A stretch of 64,000 nucleotides of DNA from Nematostella vectensis (taxonomy: Eukaryota > Cnidaria > Anthozoa > Actiniaria > Edwardsiidae), in the NCBI RefSeq assembly GCF_932526225.1, contig NC_064037.1:17834471-17898470 (forward strand). Reading direction: 5' to 3'. A program made the translations under genes and the position numbers. Below, in pieces: positions 1 to 12,900 of the stretch (position 1 is its first letter; the number at the start of each line of letters is the position of its first letter). Under the pieces are notes generated by a model. That model did not search any database. It saw only the letters and a list, made by a program, of their open reading frames with translations, and was not told the DNA's origin.

Positions 1-92
1 CTCGTAAAGGCGATCGAGAGCTTCATTCGGCTTCCCGATATATTGGGGGAGCTCAGCGTGTAGGATACGGAGGGAGAATGGCACCATGCAGC
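1..92 (-). CDS. TRAPPC12: TRAPPC12 exon 10 (partial, TPR region)
   Basis: The exon starts after the acceptor TTTTTGTTAG and its first two bases complete a Gly codon left by exon 9 (phase 1). It reads [19 protein letters not shown] and continues NEALDRLYE, close to human SMVPFSMRILHAELQQYLG...ESLDRLHK. It runs off the window. It belongs to the TPR helices that form the C-terminal half of the protein. Confidence 0.88.
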
Positions 93-1329
93 CTAACAAA
101 AAGAGTCGCTCAAAGGTGGTTACCATAGTGAAGCTGGCAGGCAACTCAGCAGGCAACTCGGTCAAGTTAGCAGGCAACTCAAATGTGATGATTTGTGTAA
201 TATCTCGGCAGGTATTTTACCGATTGTCGTTAGATTTTGACACGATTGTACAAATGATATAACGAACATATTCATGCATGATGGATATCAAATATTATTA
301 ATCACGTGACTGTGTGACGTTGATCGTGCCAGCAGGCAAGTCGTTCCATCACAATTGTGGCAATATCTACGTCCCATTTTCACCGATAATCATCAAACCG
401 TAAAGTAAGTGTACAAATGTAATAACGAAAACAACGCCGTATTTGTTTTTTTTACATGACGTCATCAATCACGTGACCGTGGCATAAAATCATTATCTCG
501 GGTTCCTATTGAGAAAACATTACAAAACTTTCGAAATATGACAAATAGCACATGGGATTTTACAAGTATGAACTTTTAATATATGACATCAATCACGTGA
601 CCGTGGGAAAAAAGTCGATATCTTTAGTTCTGAGTGAGAAAACAGTACAAATCTTTCGAAATACGATAAATAGCACATTGGATTATGTATGTCGTTATTA
701 AAGCTTCACTTTTTGGCCTTTTATAGCGCCACCGGTAAAACAATGAACACCGGAAATATGTATAGAATGTTTGGACCTTCTGTATGATTTCATTATCGCT
801 GAAAAACTTGTTATTTTGCCGCTAAGAGCCGGAGTGATGTGGGTTAGCCAGCCAAAAGTCACATGATCTGAGTACAACTCATCTATAGGCTGACTGGACC
901 GCGTTTCCAAATATACGGGGTCTCATTCGCACTGCCATTAAAGGTGCACTGTGAGAGCATGCAGCTCACACGAATGTCTGAAGTGTTTGTACCATTATGC
1001 ACTTGTGAGAGCATGCAGCTCACACGAATGTCTGAAGTGTTTGTACCATTATGCCCCTTTAGCTATGCTGCCAAACACATACACTGGAGATGGACTTCGC
1101 TTTCTACTATGGCCTTTTATACCGCCACCGGTAAAACAATGAACACCGGAAATATGTATAGAATGTTTGGACCGACCAATCAATCGCGAGATATTCAAAC
1201 AGTCAATTAGAAACATGTGCACTTTCCTTAATTTGAGCATTATAAAACAAATGTAGCATTATAAAAAACATACTCCTTTTCCATAGACTCTCAATGAATT
1301 CTGAACAATTGGCTCAGAGATTTGATTAC
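93..1329 (-). other. TRAPPC12 intron 9 with diverged repeats
   Basis: No coding signal seen. The stretch at about 450-690 consists of two diverged copies, roughly 110 bp each, that share a TCACGTGACCGTGG box and a TTTCGAAATA-GATAAATAGCACAT block; a third TCACGTGAC box lies near 302. A 54-bp unit is directly repeated at 951-1004 and 1005-1054. A 63-bp block at 715-777 recurs at 1111-1173. Short ORFs here are repeat-derived. Confidence 0.6.
951..1054. repeat. 54-bp tandem duplication
   Basis: Two nearly identical consecutive units starting GTGAGAGCATGCAGCTCACA; the first is followed directly by the second at 1005. They lie in intron 9 between the two halves of a separate 63-bp direct repeat (715-777 and 1111-1173), which suggests local serial duplication. 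Confidence 0.9.
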
Positions 1330-1468
1330 CTTTCCGTGCTGGGTAAGTTTCTGGGTAGTACTCGTAATACAAGTCAGGCTGATCGAAGGTCTTGAACGCA
1401 TCCAGCTCCGCCTCGGCAGTACTATACATCTGCAGCTTGATCAACATAGCTACTCTACAGAACCACAT
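1330..1468 (-). CDS. TRAPPC12: TRAPPC12 exon 9 (start of TPR domain)
   Basis: It is bounded by acceptor GTTCATCAG and donor G/GTAATC, phase 0 in and phase 1 out. The 46 complete codons include MWFCRVAMLIKLQMYSTAEA and FDQPDLYYEYYP. The human counterpart has LWFVRLALLVKLGLFQNAE and LDQPDLYYEYYP. This is the most conserved TRAPPC12 signature and fixes the gene's identity. The acceptor junction is duplicated about 98 bp upstream in the intron (near 1566). Confidence 0.92.
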
Positions 1469-1921
1469 CTGATGAACAAGACCAGAAGCAGTCATTTTAC
1501 CCATAAATCCACCGACATTAAATTATGTGGTGTGCAGGTTGATCTATGATAACTACAAAACCACATCTGATGAACAAGCCTCAAACTCGTCATATTACCC
1601 ATAAATAAACCAACATATGAAGAGCAAAACAAGAGATGTTATTGAAGATATCAAGACTTGTAGTGTTAAACCAGCATTGTCATCAGTTTACTTCCGCAGG
1701 GCCGACGAAAACCTCAACCGACAAGAGACAAAATAATCTTTTAGAACCCGCGCTATTTAACAGGCCATCCGCTCTAAATTATCAGTCACATCCTCAAAGA
1801 AACTTCCAATACGCTTTTACGATTTTGAAATATTTTTCGCGTTTTCCGTTAAAAATAATCCGAGATTGTTACGTAATCGACCGAAAAAAAAAGATGAAAT
1901 TGCTCGCTAACTGTTCTGTAC
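1469..1921 (-). other. TRAPPC12 intron 8, with a duplicated acceptor junction
   Basis: This 453-bp intron contains a second copy (about 1559-1616) of the sequence spanning the exon 9 acceptor (about 1461-1520). In both copies the sense strand reads TTGTTCATCAG followed by ATGTGGTT. The rest is AT-rich unique sequence without coding signal. Confidence 0.7.
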
Positions 1922-2035
1922 CTGTAATGTTTTATGAGTGTGCATGGCTCGCTGACCATGTTGACCTACACCCTGACCATGTGCCGTCAGGAATCGTCCA
2001 GTGAATTCCAGCCCAGCTCTCCAGCACTGCGCAGC
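1922..2035 (-). CDS. TRAPPC12: TRAPPC12 exon 8 (LTAHGQG block)
   Basis: Acceptor GTCTGACAG, donor CAG/GTACAG, phase 0 on both sides, 38 codons. It reads AAQCWRAGLEFTGRFLTAHG and continues QGVG. Human TRAPPC12 has [21 protein letters not shown] at this place. The upstream minisatellite begins about 6 bp from the acceptor, so the pyrimidine tract and branch point of this exon must be supplied by repeat sequence. Confidence 0.88.
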
Positions 2036-2040
2036 CTGTC

Positions 2041-4832
2041 AGACACAAACATAACGACATAATGACATAAACATGGTGCACACTCGCGACATAAGGACAT
2101 AAACATGGTACCACTGGCGACATGACGACATAAACATGGTGCACACTGGCGACATAACGACATAAACATGGTACACACTGGTGACATAACGACATAAACA
2201 TGGTGCACACTGGCGACATAACGACATAAACATGTTGCACACTGGCGACATAACGACATAAACATGTTGCACACTGGCGACATGACGACATAAACATGGT
2301 ACACACTGGCGACATAACAACATAAACATGGTGCACACTGGCGACATAACGACATAAACATGTTGCACACTGGCGACATGACGACATAAACAAGGTACAC
2401 ACTGGCGACATAACGACATAAACATGGTGCACACTGGCGACATAACGACATAAACATGGTGCACACTGGCGACATAACGACATAAACATGGTGCACACTG
2501 GCGACATAACGACATAAACATGGTACACACTGGCGACATAACGACATAAACATGGCGCACACTGGCGACATAACGACATAAACATGGTGCACACTGGCGA
2601 CATAACAACATAAACATGGTGCACACTGGCGACATAACGACATAAACATGTTGCACACTGGCGACATGACAACATAAACAAGGTACACACTGGCGACATA
2701 ACGACATAAACATGGTACACAGTGGCGACATGACGACATAAACATGGTACACACTGGTGACATAACGACATAAACATGGTACACACTGGCGGCATGACGA
2801 CATAAACATGGTGCACACTGGCGACATAACGACATAAACATGGTACACACTGGTGACATAACAACATAAACATGTTGCACACTGGCGACATGACAACATA
2901 AACATGGTACACACTGGCGACATAACGACATAAACATGGTACACACTGGCGACATGACGACATAAACATGGTACACACTGGCGACATGACGACATAAACA
3001 TGGTGCACACTGGCGACATAACGACATAAACATGGTACACACTGGCGACATAATGACATAAACATGGTGCACACTGGCGACATAACGACATAAACATGGT
3101 GCACACTGGCGACATGACAACATAAACATGGTACACACTGGTGACATAACGACATAAACATGGTGCACACTGGCGACATGACGACATAAACATGGTGCAC
3201 ACTGGCGACATAACGACATAAACAAGGTACACACTGGCGACATAAGGACATAAACATGGTACACACTGGCGACATAACGACATAAACACGGTACACACTG
3301 GCGACATAACGACATAAACATGGTGCACAATGGCGACATAACGACATAAACATGGTACACACTGGCAACATAAACATGGTACACACTGGCGACATAATGA
3401 CATAAACATGGTGCACACTGGCAACATAACGACATAAACATGGTGCACACTGGCGACATGACGACATAAACATGGTACACACTGGCGACATAATGACATA
3501 AACATGGTACACACTGGCAACATAAACATGGTACACACTGGCGACATAACGACATAAACATGGTGCACACTGGCGACATGACGACATAAACATGGTACAC
3601 ACTGGCGACATAATGACATAAACATGGTACACACTGGCAACATAAACATGGTACACACTGGCGACATAATGACATAAACATGGTGCACACTGGCGACATA
3701 ACGACATAAACATGGTGCACACTGGCGACATAACGACATAAACATGTTGCACACTGGCGACATAACGACATAAACATGGTGCACACTGGTGACATAACGA
3801 CATAAACATGGTGCACACTGGCGACATAACGACATAAACATGGTGCACACTGGCAACATAAACATGGTACACACTGGCGACATAACGACATAAACATGGT
3901 GCACACTGGCGACATAACGACATAAACATGGTGCACACTGGCGACATAACGACATAAACATGGTGCACACTGGCGACATAACGACATAAACATGGTGCAC
4001 ACTGGCGACATGACGACATAAACATGGTGCACACTGGCGACATGACGACATAAACAAGGTACACACTGGCGACATAACGACATAAACATGGTGCACACTG
4101 GCGACATAACGACATAAACATGGTGCACACTGGCGACATAACGACATAAACATGGTGCACACTGGCGACATAACGACATAAACATGGTGCACACTGGCGA
4201 CATAACGACATAAACATGGTGCACACTGGCAACATAAACATGGTACACACTGGCGACATAACGACATAAACATGGTGCACACTGGCGACATAATGACCTA
4301 AACATGGTGCACACTGGCAACATAAACATGGTACACACTGGCAAAATAACGACATAAACATGGTGCACACTGGCGACATAATGACCTAAACATGGTGCAC
4401 ACTGGCGACATGACGACATAAACATGGTGCACACTGGTGACATAACGACATAAACATGGTGCACACTGGCGACATAACGACATAAACATGGTACACACTG
4501 GCAACATAAACATGGTACACACTGGCGACATAACGACATAAACATGGTGCACACTGGCGACATAACGACATAAACATGGTGCACACTGGCGACATGGCGA
4601 CATAAACAAGGTGCACACTGGTGACATAACGACATAAACATGGTGCACACTGGCGACATAACGACATAAACATGGTGCACACTGGCGACATAACGACATA
4701 AACATGGTGAACACTGGCGACATGACGACATAAACATGGCGCACACTGGCGACATGACGAAATAAACATGGTACACACTGGCGACATGACGACATAAACA
4801 TGGTACACACTGACAACATAACGACATAAATG
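2041..4832. repeat. 32-bp minisatellite in TRAPPC12 intron 7
   Basis: About 87 head-to-tail units whose plus-strand core is CATAAACATGGTGCACACTG followed by GCGACATAACGA. Substitutions occur at a few positions (GTGCAC/GTACAC, TAACGA/TGACGA), and some units are shortened to a GGCAACATAAACATGG form. On the sense (minus) strand every unit holds TTATGTCGCCAG, which resembles a weak 3' splice site. The array abuts exon 8. Very long ORFs in all three minus frames are by-products of the stop-poor repeat. Confidence 0.97.
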
Positions 4833-5097
4833 TAGTCCATGATAGGTGAATGTCCATGTCTTTCAAAGGTCGATGTTATGTTGTTATGTCACGGATTTTA
4901 CATACTTCAACACAAGAACGTAAAGTGTACATAAAGGGCGTACAGCGCATTAGTCAAGACATCCCATAAAGAGGACAAGCAAGTTGAAGAGTTCTAAGAG
5001 GGCTTGGATAAAGTTACAGAATCAGAAGTTATGCACGTTGAATCCCAAATCCTGAATCCTGCTGTTTTGAAAATTGTTAGAGCACCAAGCACATGGT
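4833..5097. other. Unique spacer between two minisatellites
   Basis: About 265 bp of unique sequence in TRAPPC12 intron 7 between the 32-bp and 36-bp arrays. No exon-like frame with splice sites seen. Confidence 0.5.
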
Positions 5098-6838
5098 GAA
5101 CGAAGATGGAGGAAGGGGAGACGAAAAGGAGCACATGGCGGATGGAGGAAGAAGAGACAAAAAGGAGCACATGGAGGATGGAGGAACAGGAGACAAAAAG
5201 GAGCACATGGCGGATGGAGGAAGAGGAGACAAAAAGGAGCACATGGCGGATGGAGGAAGAGGAGACAAAAAGGAGCACATGGAGGATGGAGGAAGAAGAG
5301 ACAAAAAGGAGCACATAGAGGATGGAGGAAAAGGAGACAAAAAGGAGCACATGGCGGATGGAGGAAGAGGAGACAAAAAGGAGCACATGGCGGATGGAGG
5401 AAGAGGAGACAAAAAGGAGCACATGGCGGATGGAGGAAGAGGAGACAAAAAGGAGCACATGGCGGATGGAGGAAGAGGAGACAAAAAGGAGCACATGGCG
5501 GATGGAGGAAGAGGAGACAAAAAGGAGCACATGGCGGATGGAGGAAGAAGAGACAAAAAGGAGCACATGGAGGATGGAGGGAGAGGAGACAAAAAGGAGC
5601 ACATGGCGGATGGAGGAAGAGGAGACAAAAAGGAGCACATGGCGGATGGAGGAAGAAGAGACAAAAAGGAGCACATAGAGGATGGAGGAAAAGGAGACAA
5701 AAAGGAGCACATGGCGGATGGAGGAAGAGGAGACAAAAAGGAGCACATGGCGGATGGAGGAAGAGGAGACAAAAAGGAGCACATGGAGGATGGAGGAAGA
5801 GGAGACAAAAAGGAGCACATGGCGGATGGAGGAAGAGGAGACAAAAAGGAGCACATGGCGGATGGAGGAAGAGGAGACAAAAAGGAGCACATGGCGGATG
5901 GAGGAAGAGGAGACAAAAAGGAGCACATGGCGGATGGAGGAAGAGGAGACAAAAAGGAGCACATGGAGGATGGAGGAAGAGGAGACAAAAAGGAGCACAT
6001 GGCGGATGGAGGAAGAGGAGACAAAAAGGAGCACATGGCGGATGGAGGAAGAGGAGACAAAAAGGAGCACATGGCGGATGGAGGAAGAAGAGACAAAAAG
6101 GAGCACATGGAGGATGGAGGAAGAAGAGACAAAAAGGAGCACATGGCGGATGGAGGAAGAGGAGACAAAAAGGAGCACATGGAGGATGGAGGAAGAGGAG
6201 ACAAAAAGGAGCACATGGCGGATGGAGGAAGAGGAGACAAAAAGGAGCACATGGCGGATGGAGGAAGAGGAGACAAAAAGGAGCACATGGAGGATGGAGG
6301 AAGAGGAGACAAAAAGGAGCACATGGCGGATGGAGGAAGAGGAGACAAAAAGGACCACATGGCGGATGGAGGAAGAAGAGACAAAAAGGAGCACATGGAG
6401 GATGGAGGAAGAAGAGACAAAAAGGAGCACATGGCGGATGGAGGAAGAGGAGACAAAAAGGAGCACATGGAGGATGGAGGAAGAGGAGACAAAAAGGAGC
6501 ACATGGCGGATGGAGGAAGAAGAGACAAAAAGGAGCACATGGCGGATGGAGGAAGAGGAGACAAAAAGGAGCACATGGCGGATGGAGGAAGGGGAGACAA
6601 AAAGGAGCACATGGCGGATGGAGGAAGAGGAGACAAAAAGGAGCACATTGCGGATGGAGGAAGAGGAGACAAAAAGGAGCACATGGCGGATGGAGGAAGA
6701 GGAGACAAAAAGGAGCACATGGCGGATGGAGGAAGAGGAGACAAAAAGGAGCACATGGAGGATGGAGGAAGAGGAGACAAAAAGGAGCACATGGCGGATG
6801 GAGAAAGAGGAGACAGAAAGGAGCACATGGCGGATGGA
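5098..6838. repeat. 36-bp minisatellite at the exon 7 donor
   Basis: About 48 units with plus-strand core GGAGACAAAAAGGAGCACATGGCGGATGGAGGAAGA variants (GGCGGATGG/GGAGGATGG, GAGGAGAC/GAAGAGAC). On the sense strand the unit is a pyrimidine-rich tract (CTCCTCTTCCTCCATCCGCC) almost free of AG. The array starts about 5 bp inside the intron, right after donor TTG/GTACGT. The unit is a multiple of three, so several frames on both strands stay open across the array. These are not genes. Confidence 0.97.
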
Positions 6839-6843
6839 CGTAC

Positions 6844-6960
6844 CAATAACTCCTTGAGCCCAGACTCATCTAGTGGGACGCTGTCAACAGTCAGAACTTG
6901 TCTCTTCTCTGCAGCTTGCTCACTTATAAATCTCTGAAGCATGTCTTTGACAGGGTCAAT
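6844..6960 (-). CDS. TRAPPC12: TRAPPC12 exon 7 (KRQVL block)
   Basis: Acceptor CTTTGTTAG, donor TTG/GTACGT, phase 0 on both sides, 39 codons. It includes IDPVKDMLQRFISEQAAEKR followed by QVLTVDSV and GLKELL. Human: [27 protein letters not shown]...GLKQLI. It joins exon 6 (...GIVIDGPQ) exactly as in the human protein (GLRFDNIQGDAVKD), so splicing must cross the 24.9-kb intron. Retention of intron 7 would leave the exon 7 frame open through the whole 36-bp array. Confidence 0.92.
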
Positions 6961-9900
6961 CTAACAAAGAGATGGAAAATTGTTAAGCTTTGCACTCACC
7001 AGGAGCATCTGACTACAAGCCAGTTAAGTGCTTCACACTGACCACACGACCTTTGCTGTCCCCAAAATCTCCTTCTCTCACCTGAGTTCCCTAATTCTCC
7101 TATTCTCACCTGAGTTCCCTAATTCTCCTTCTCTCACCTGAGTTCCCTAATTCTCCTATTCTCACCTGAGTTCCCTAATTCTCCTATTCTCACCTGAGTT
7201 CCCTAATTCTCCTATTCTCACCTGAGTTCCCTAATTCTCCTATTCTCACCTGAGTTCCCTAATTCTCCTATTCTCACCTGAGTTCCCTAATTCTCCTATT
7301 CTCACCTGAGTTCCCTAATTCTCCTATTCTCACCTGAGTTCCCTTATTCTCCTATTCTCACCTGAGTTCCCTTATTCTCCTATTCTCACCTGAGTTCCCT
7401 AATTCTCCTATTCTCACCTGAGTTCCCTTATTCTCCTATTCTCACCTGAGTTCCCTAATTCTCCTTCTCTCACCTGAGTTCCCTAATTCTCCTATTCTCA
7501 CCTGAGTTCCCTTATTCTCCTATTCTCACCTGAGTTCCCTAATTCTCCTATTCTCACCTGAGTTCCCTTATTCTCCTATTCTCACCTGAGTTCCCTTATT
7601 CTCCTATTCTCACCTGAGTTCCCTAATTCTCCTATTCTCACCTGAGTTCCCTTATTCTCCTATTCTCACCTGAGTCCCCTAATTCTCCTATTCTCACCTG
7701 AGTCCCCTAATTCTCCTATTCTCACCTGAGTTCCCTAATTCTCCTATTCTCACCTGAGTTCCCTAATTCTCCTATTCTCACCTGAGTTCCCTAATTCTCC
7801 TATTCTCACCTGAGTCCCCTAATTCTCCTATTCTCACCTGAGTTCCCTAATTCTCCTCCCTCACCTGAGTTCCCTTATTCTCCTATTCTCACCTGAGTTC
7901 TCTAATTCTCCTATTCTCACCTGAGTCCCCTAATTCTCCTATTCTCACCTGAGTCCCCTAATTCTCCTATTCTCACCTGAGTTCCCTAATTCTCCTATTC
8001 TCACCTGAGTTCCCTAATTCTCCTATTCTCACCTGAGTTCTCTAATTCTCCTATTCTCACCTGAGTCCCCTAATTCTCCTATTCTCACCTGAGTTCTCTA
8101 ATTCTCCTATTCTCACCTGAGTTCCCTAATTCTCCTATTCTCACCTGAGTCCCCTAATTCTCCTATTCTCACCTGAGTTCCCTTATTATCCTATTCTCAC
8201 CTGAGTTCCCTAATTCTCCTATTCTCACCTGAGTTCCCTAATTCTCCTATTCTCACCTGAGTCCCCTAATTCTCCTATTCTCACCTGAGTTCCCTTATTA
8301 TCCTATTCTCACCTGAGTTCCCTAATTCTCCTATTCTCACCTGAGTCCCCTAATTCTCCTATTCTCACCTGAGTTCCCTTATTCTCCTATTCTCACCTGA
8401 GTTCCCTAATTCTCCTATTCTCACCTGAGTTCCCTTATTCTCCTATTCTCACCTGAGTTCCCTTATTCTCCTATTCTCACCTGAGTTCCCTAATTCTCCT
8501 ATTCTCACCTGAGTTCCCTAATTCTCCTTCTCTCACCTGAGTTCCCTAATTCTCCTATTCTCACCTGAGTTCTCTAATTCTCCTATTCTCACCTGAGTCC
8601 ACTAATTCTCCTATTCTCACCTGAGTTCCCTTATTCTCCTATTCTCACCTGAGTTCTCTAATTCTCCTATTCTCACCTGAGTTCCCTAATTCTCCTATTC
8701 TCACCTGAGTTCCCTAATTCTCCTATTCTCACCTGAGTTCCCTAATTCTCCTATTCTCACCTGAGTTCCCTTATTCTCCTATTCTCACCTGAGTTCCCTA
8801 ATTCTCCTATTCTCACCTGAGTTCCCTTATTCTCCTATTCTCACCTGAGTTCCCTTATTCTCCTATTCTCACCTGAGTTCCCTAATTCTCCTATTCTCAC
8901 CTGAGTTCCCTAATTCTCCTTCTCTCACCTGAGTTCCCTAATTCTCCTCCCTCACCTGAGTTCCCTAATTCTCCTATTCTCACCTGAGTCCCCTAATTCT
9001 CCTATTCTCACCTGAGTTCCCTAATTCTCCTATTCTCACCTGAGTCCCCTAATTCTCCTATTCTCACCTGAGTTCCCTAATTCTCCTCCCTTACCTGAGT
9101 TCCCTAATTCTCCTATTCTCACCTGAGTTCCCTAATTCTCCTATTCTCACCTGAGTTCCCTAATTCTCCTTCTCTCACCTGAGTTCCCTAATTCTCCTAT
9201 TCTCACCTGAGTTCTCTAATTCTCCTATTCTCACCTGAGTTCTCTAATTCTCCTATTCTCACCTGAGTCCCCTAATTCTCCTATTCTCACCTGAGTTCCC
9301 TTATTCTCCTATTCTCACCTGAGTTCCCTAATTCTCCTATTCTCACCTGAGTCCCCTAATTCTCCTATTCTCACCTGAGTTCCCTAATTCTCCTATTCTC
9401 ACCTGAGTTCCCTAATTCTCCTATTCTCACCTGAGTTCCCTAATTCTCCTCCCTCACCTGAGTTCCCTTATTCTCCTATTCTCACCTGAGTCCCCTAATT
9501 CTCCTATTCTCACCTGAGTTCTCTAATTCTCCTATTCTCACCTGAGTTCCCTAATTCTCCTATTCTCACCTGAGTTCCCTTATTATCCTATTCTCACCTG
9601 AGTTCCCTAATTCTCCTATTCTCACCTGAGTCCCCTAATTCTCCTATTCTCACCTGAGTTCCCTTATTATCCTATTCTCACCTGAGTTCCCTAATTCTCC
9701 TATTCTCACCTGAGTTCCCTAATTCTCCTATTCTCACCTGAGTCCCCTAATTCTCCTATTCTCACCTGAGTTCCCTAATTCTCCTATTCTCACCTGAGTC
9801 CCCTAATTCTCCTATTCTCACCTGAGTTCCCTAATTCTCCTATTCTCACCTGAGTCCCCTAATTCTCCTATTCTCACCTGAGTTCCCTAATTCTCCTATT

Positions 9901-12900
9901 CTCACCTGAGTTCCCTAATTCTCCTATTCTCACCTGAGTTCCCTAATTCTCCTCCCTCACCTGAGTTCCCTTATTCTCCTATTCTCACCTGAGTTCCCTA
10001 ATTCTCCTCCCTCACCTGAGTTCCCTAATTCTCCTATTCTCACCTGAGTTCCCTAATTCTCCTATTCTCACCTGAGTCCCCTAATTCTCCTATTCTCACC
10101 TGAGTTCCCTAATTCTCCTATTCTCACCTGAGTTCCCTAATTCTCCTATTCTCACCTGAGTTCCCTAATTCTCCTCCCTCACCTGAGTCCCCTAATTCTC
10201 CTATTCTCACCTGAGTTCCCTTATTCTCCTCCCTCACCTGAGTCCCCTAATTCTCCTATTCTCACCTGAGTTCCCTAATTCTCCTATTCTCACCTGAGTT
10301 CCCTTATTCTCCTATTCTCACCTGAGTTCCCTAATTCTCCTATTCTCACCTGAGTTCCCTAATTCTCCTCCCTCACCTGAGTTCCCTAATTCTCCTATTC
10401 TCACCTGAGTTCCCTTATTCTCCTCCCTCACCTGAGTCCCCTAATTCTCCTATTCTCACCTGAGTTCCCTAATTCTCCTATTCTCACCTGAGTTCCCTTA
10501 TTCTCCTATTCTCACCTGAGTTCCCTAATTCTCCTATTCTCACCTGAGTTCCCTAATTCTCCTCCCTCACCTGAGTTCCCTAATTCTCCTATTCTCACCT
10601 GAGTTCCCTTATTCTCCTTCTCTCACCTGAGTTCCCTAATTCTCCTATTCTCACCTGAGTTCCCTTATTCTCCTATTCTCACCTGAGTTCCCTAATTCTC
10701 CTATTCTCACCTGAGTTCCCTAATTCTCCTATTCTCACCTGAGTTCCATAATTCTCCTATTCTCACCTGAGTTCCCTAATTCTCCTATTCTCACCTGAGT
10801 TCCCTAATTCTCCTATTCTCACCTGAGTTCCCTTATTCTCCTATTCTCACCTGAGTTCCCTAATTCTCCTATTCTCACCTGAGTTCCCTAATTCTCCTAT
10901 TCTCACCTGAGTTCCCTAATTCTCCTCCCTCACCTGAGTTCCCTTATTCTCCTATTCTCACCTGAGTTCCCTTATTCTCCTATTCTCACCTGAGTTCCCT
11001 TATTCTCCTATTCTCACCTGAGTTCCCTTATTCTCCTATTCTCACCTGAGTTCCCTAATTCTCCTATTCTCACCTGAGTTCCCTAATTCTCCTATTCTCA
11101 CCTGAGTCCCCTAATTCTCCTATTCTCACCTGAGTTCCCTAATTCTCCTCCCTCACCTGAGTTCCCTAATTCTCCTATTCTCACCTGAGTCCCCTAATTC
11201 TCCTATTCTCACCTGAGTTCCCTAATTCTCCTATTCTCACCTGAGTTCCCTAATTCTCCTCCCTCACCTGAGTCCCCTAATTCTCCTATTCTCACCTGAG
11301 CCCCCTAATTCTCCTATTCTCACCTGAGCCCCCTAATTCTCCTATTCTCACCTGAGTTCCCTAATTCTCCTCCCTCACCTGAGTTCCCTAATTCTCCTAT
11401 TCTCACCTGAGTTCCCTAATTCTCCTATTCTCACCTGAGTCCCCTAATTCTCCTATTCTCACCTGAGTTCCCTAATTCTCCTCCCTCACCTGAGTTCCCT
11501 AATTCTCCTATTCTCACCTGAGTCCCCTAATTCTCCTATTCTCACCTGAGTTCCCTTATTCTCCTATTCTCACCTGAGTTCCCTTATTCTCCTATTCTCA
11601 CCTGAGTTCCCTAATTCTCCTATTCTCACCTGAGTTCCCTAATTCTCCTATTCTCACCTGAGTTCCCTAATTCTCCTATTCTCACCTGAGTTCCCTAATT
11701 CTCCTATTCTCACCTGAGTTCCCTAATTCTCCTATTCTCACCTGAGTTCCCTTATTCTCCTATTCTCACCTGAGTTCCCTAATTCTCCTATTCTCACCTG
11801 AGTTCCCTAATTCTCCTATTCTCACCTGAGTTCCCTAATTCTCCTCCCTCACCTGAGTTCCCTTATTCTCCTATTCTCACCTGAGTTCCCTTATTCTCCT
11901 ATTCTCACCTGAGTTCCCTTATTCTCCTATTCTCACCTGAGTTCCCTTATTCTCCTATTCTCACCTGAGTCCCCTAATTCTCCTATTCTCACCTGAGTTC
12001 CCTAATTCTCCTATTCTCACCTGAGTTCCCTAATTCTCCTATTCTCACCTGAGTTCCCTAATTCTCCTATTCTCACCTGAGTCCCCTAATTCTCCTCCCT
12101 CACCTGAGTTCCCTTATTCTCCTATTCTCACCTGAGTTCTCTAATTCTCCTATTCTCACCTGAGTTCCCTTATTCTCCTATTCTTACCTGAGTCCCCTAA
12201 TTCTCCTATTCTCACCTGAGTTCCCTAATTCTCCTATTCTCACCTGAGTTCCCTAATTCTCCTATTCTCACCTGAGTCCCCTAATTCTCCTATTCTCACC
12301 TGAGTCCCCTAATTCTCCTATTCTCACCTGAGCCCCCTAATTCTCCTATTCTCACCTGAGTTCCCTAATTCTCCTCCCTCACCTGAGTTCCCTAATTCTC
12401 CTATTCTCAACTGAGTTCCCTAATTCTCCTATTCTCACCTGAGTCCCCTAATTCTCCTATTCTCACCTGAGTTCCCTAATTCTCCTCCCTCACCTGAGTT
12501 CCCTAATTCTCCTATTCTCACCTGAGTCCCCTAATTCTCCTATTCTCACCTGAGTCCCCTAATTCTCCTATTCTCACCTGAGTTCTCTAATTCTCCTATT
12601 CTCACCTGAGTTCCCTAATTCTCCTCCCTCACCTGAGTTCCCTTATTCTCCTATTCTCACCTGAGTTCCCTTATTCTCCTATTCTCACCTGAGTTCCCTT
12701 ATTCTCCTATTCTCACCTGAGTCCCCTAATTCTCCTATTCTCACCTGAGTTCCCTAATTCTCCTATTCTCACCTGAGTTCCCTAATTCTCCTATTCTCAC
12801 CTGAGTTCCCTAATTCTCCTATTCTCACCTGAGTCCCCTAATTCTCCTCCCTCACCTGAGTTCCCTTATTCTCCTATTCTCACCTGAGTTCCCTAATTCT

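Noticed and set aside
1932-4866. Three overlapping minus-strand ORFs of 750-959 codons
   Set aside because: They are translations of a stop-poor 32-bp repeat in all three frames; none has a unique domain, and the true exon 8 frame is short and bounded by splice sites.
5022-6942. ORFs of about 600 codons on both strands in the 36-bp array
   Set aside because: The unit is a multiple of three, so frames stay open trivially. Only the 117-bp exon 7 at the end is supported by homology.
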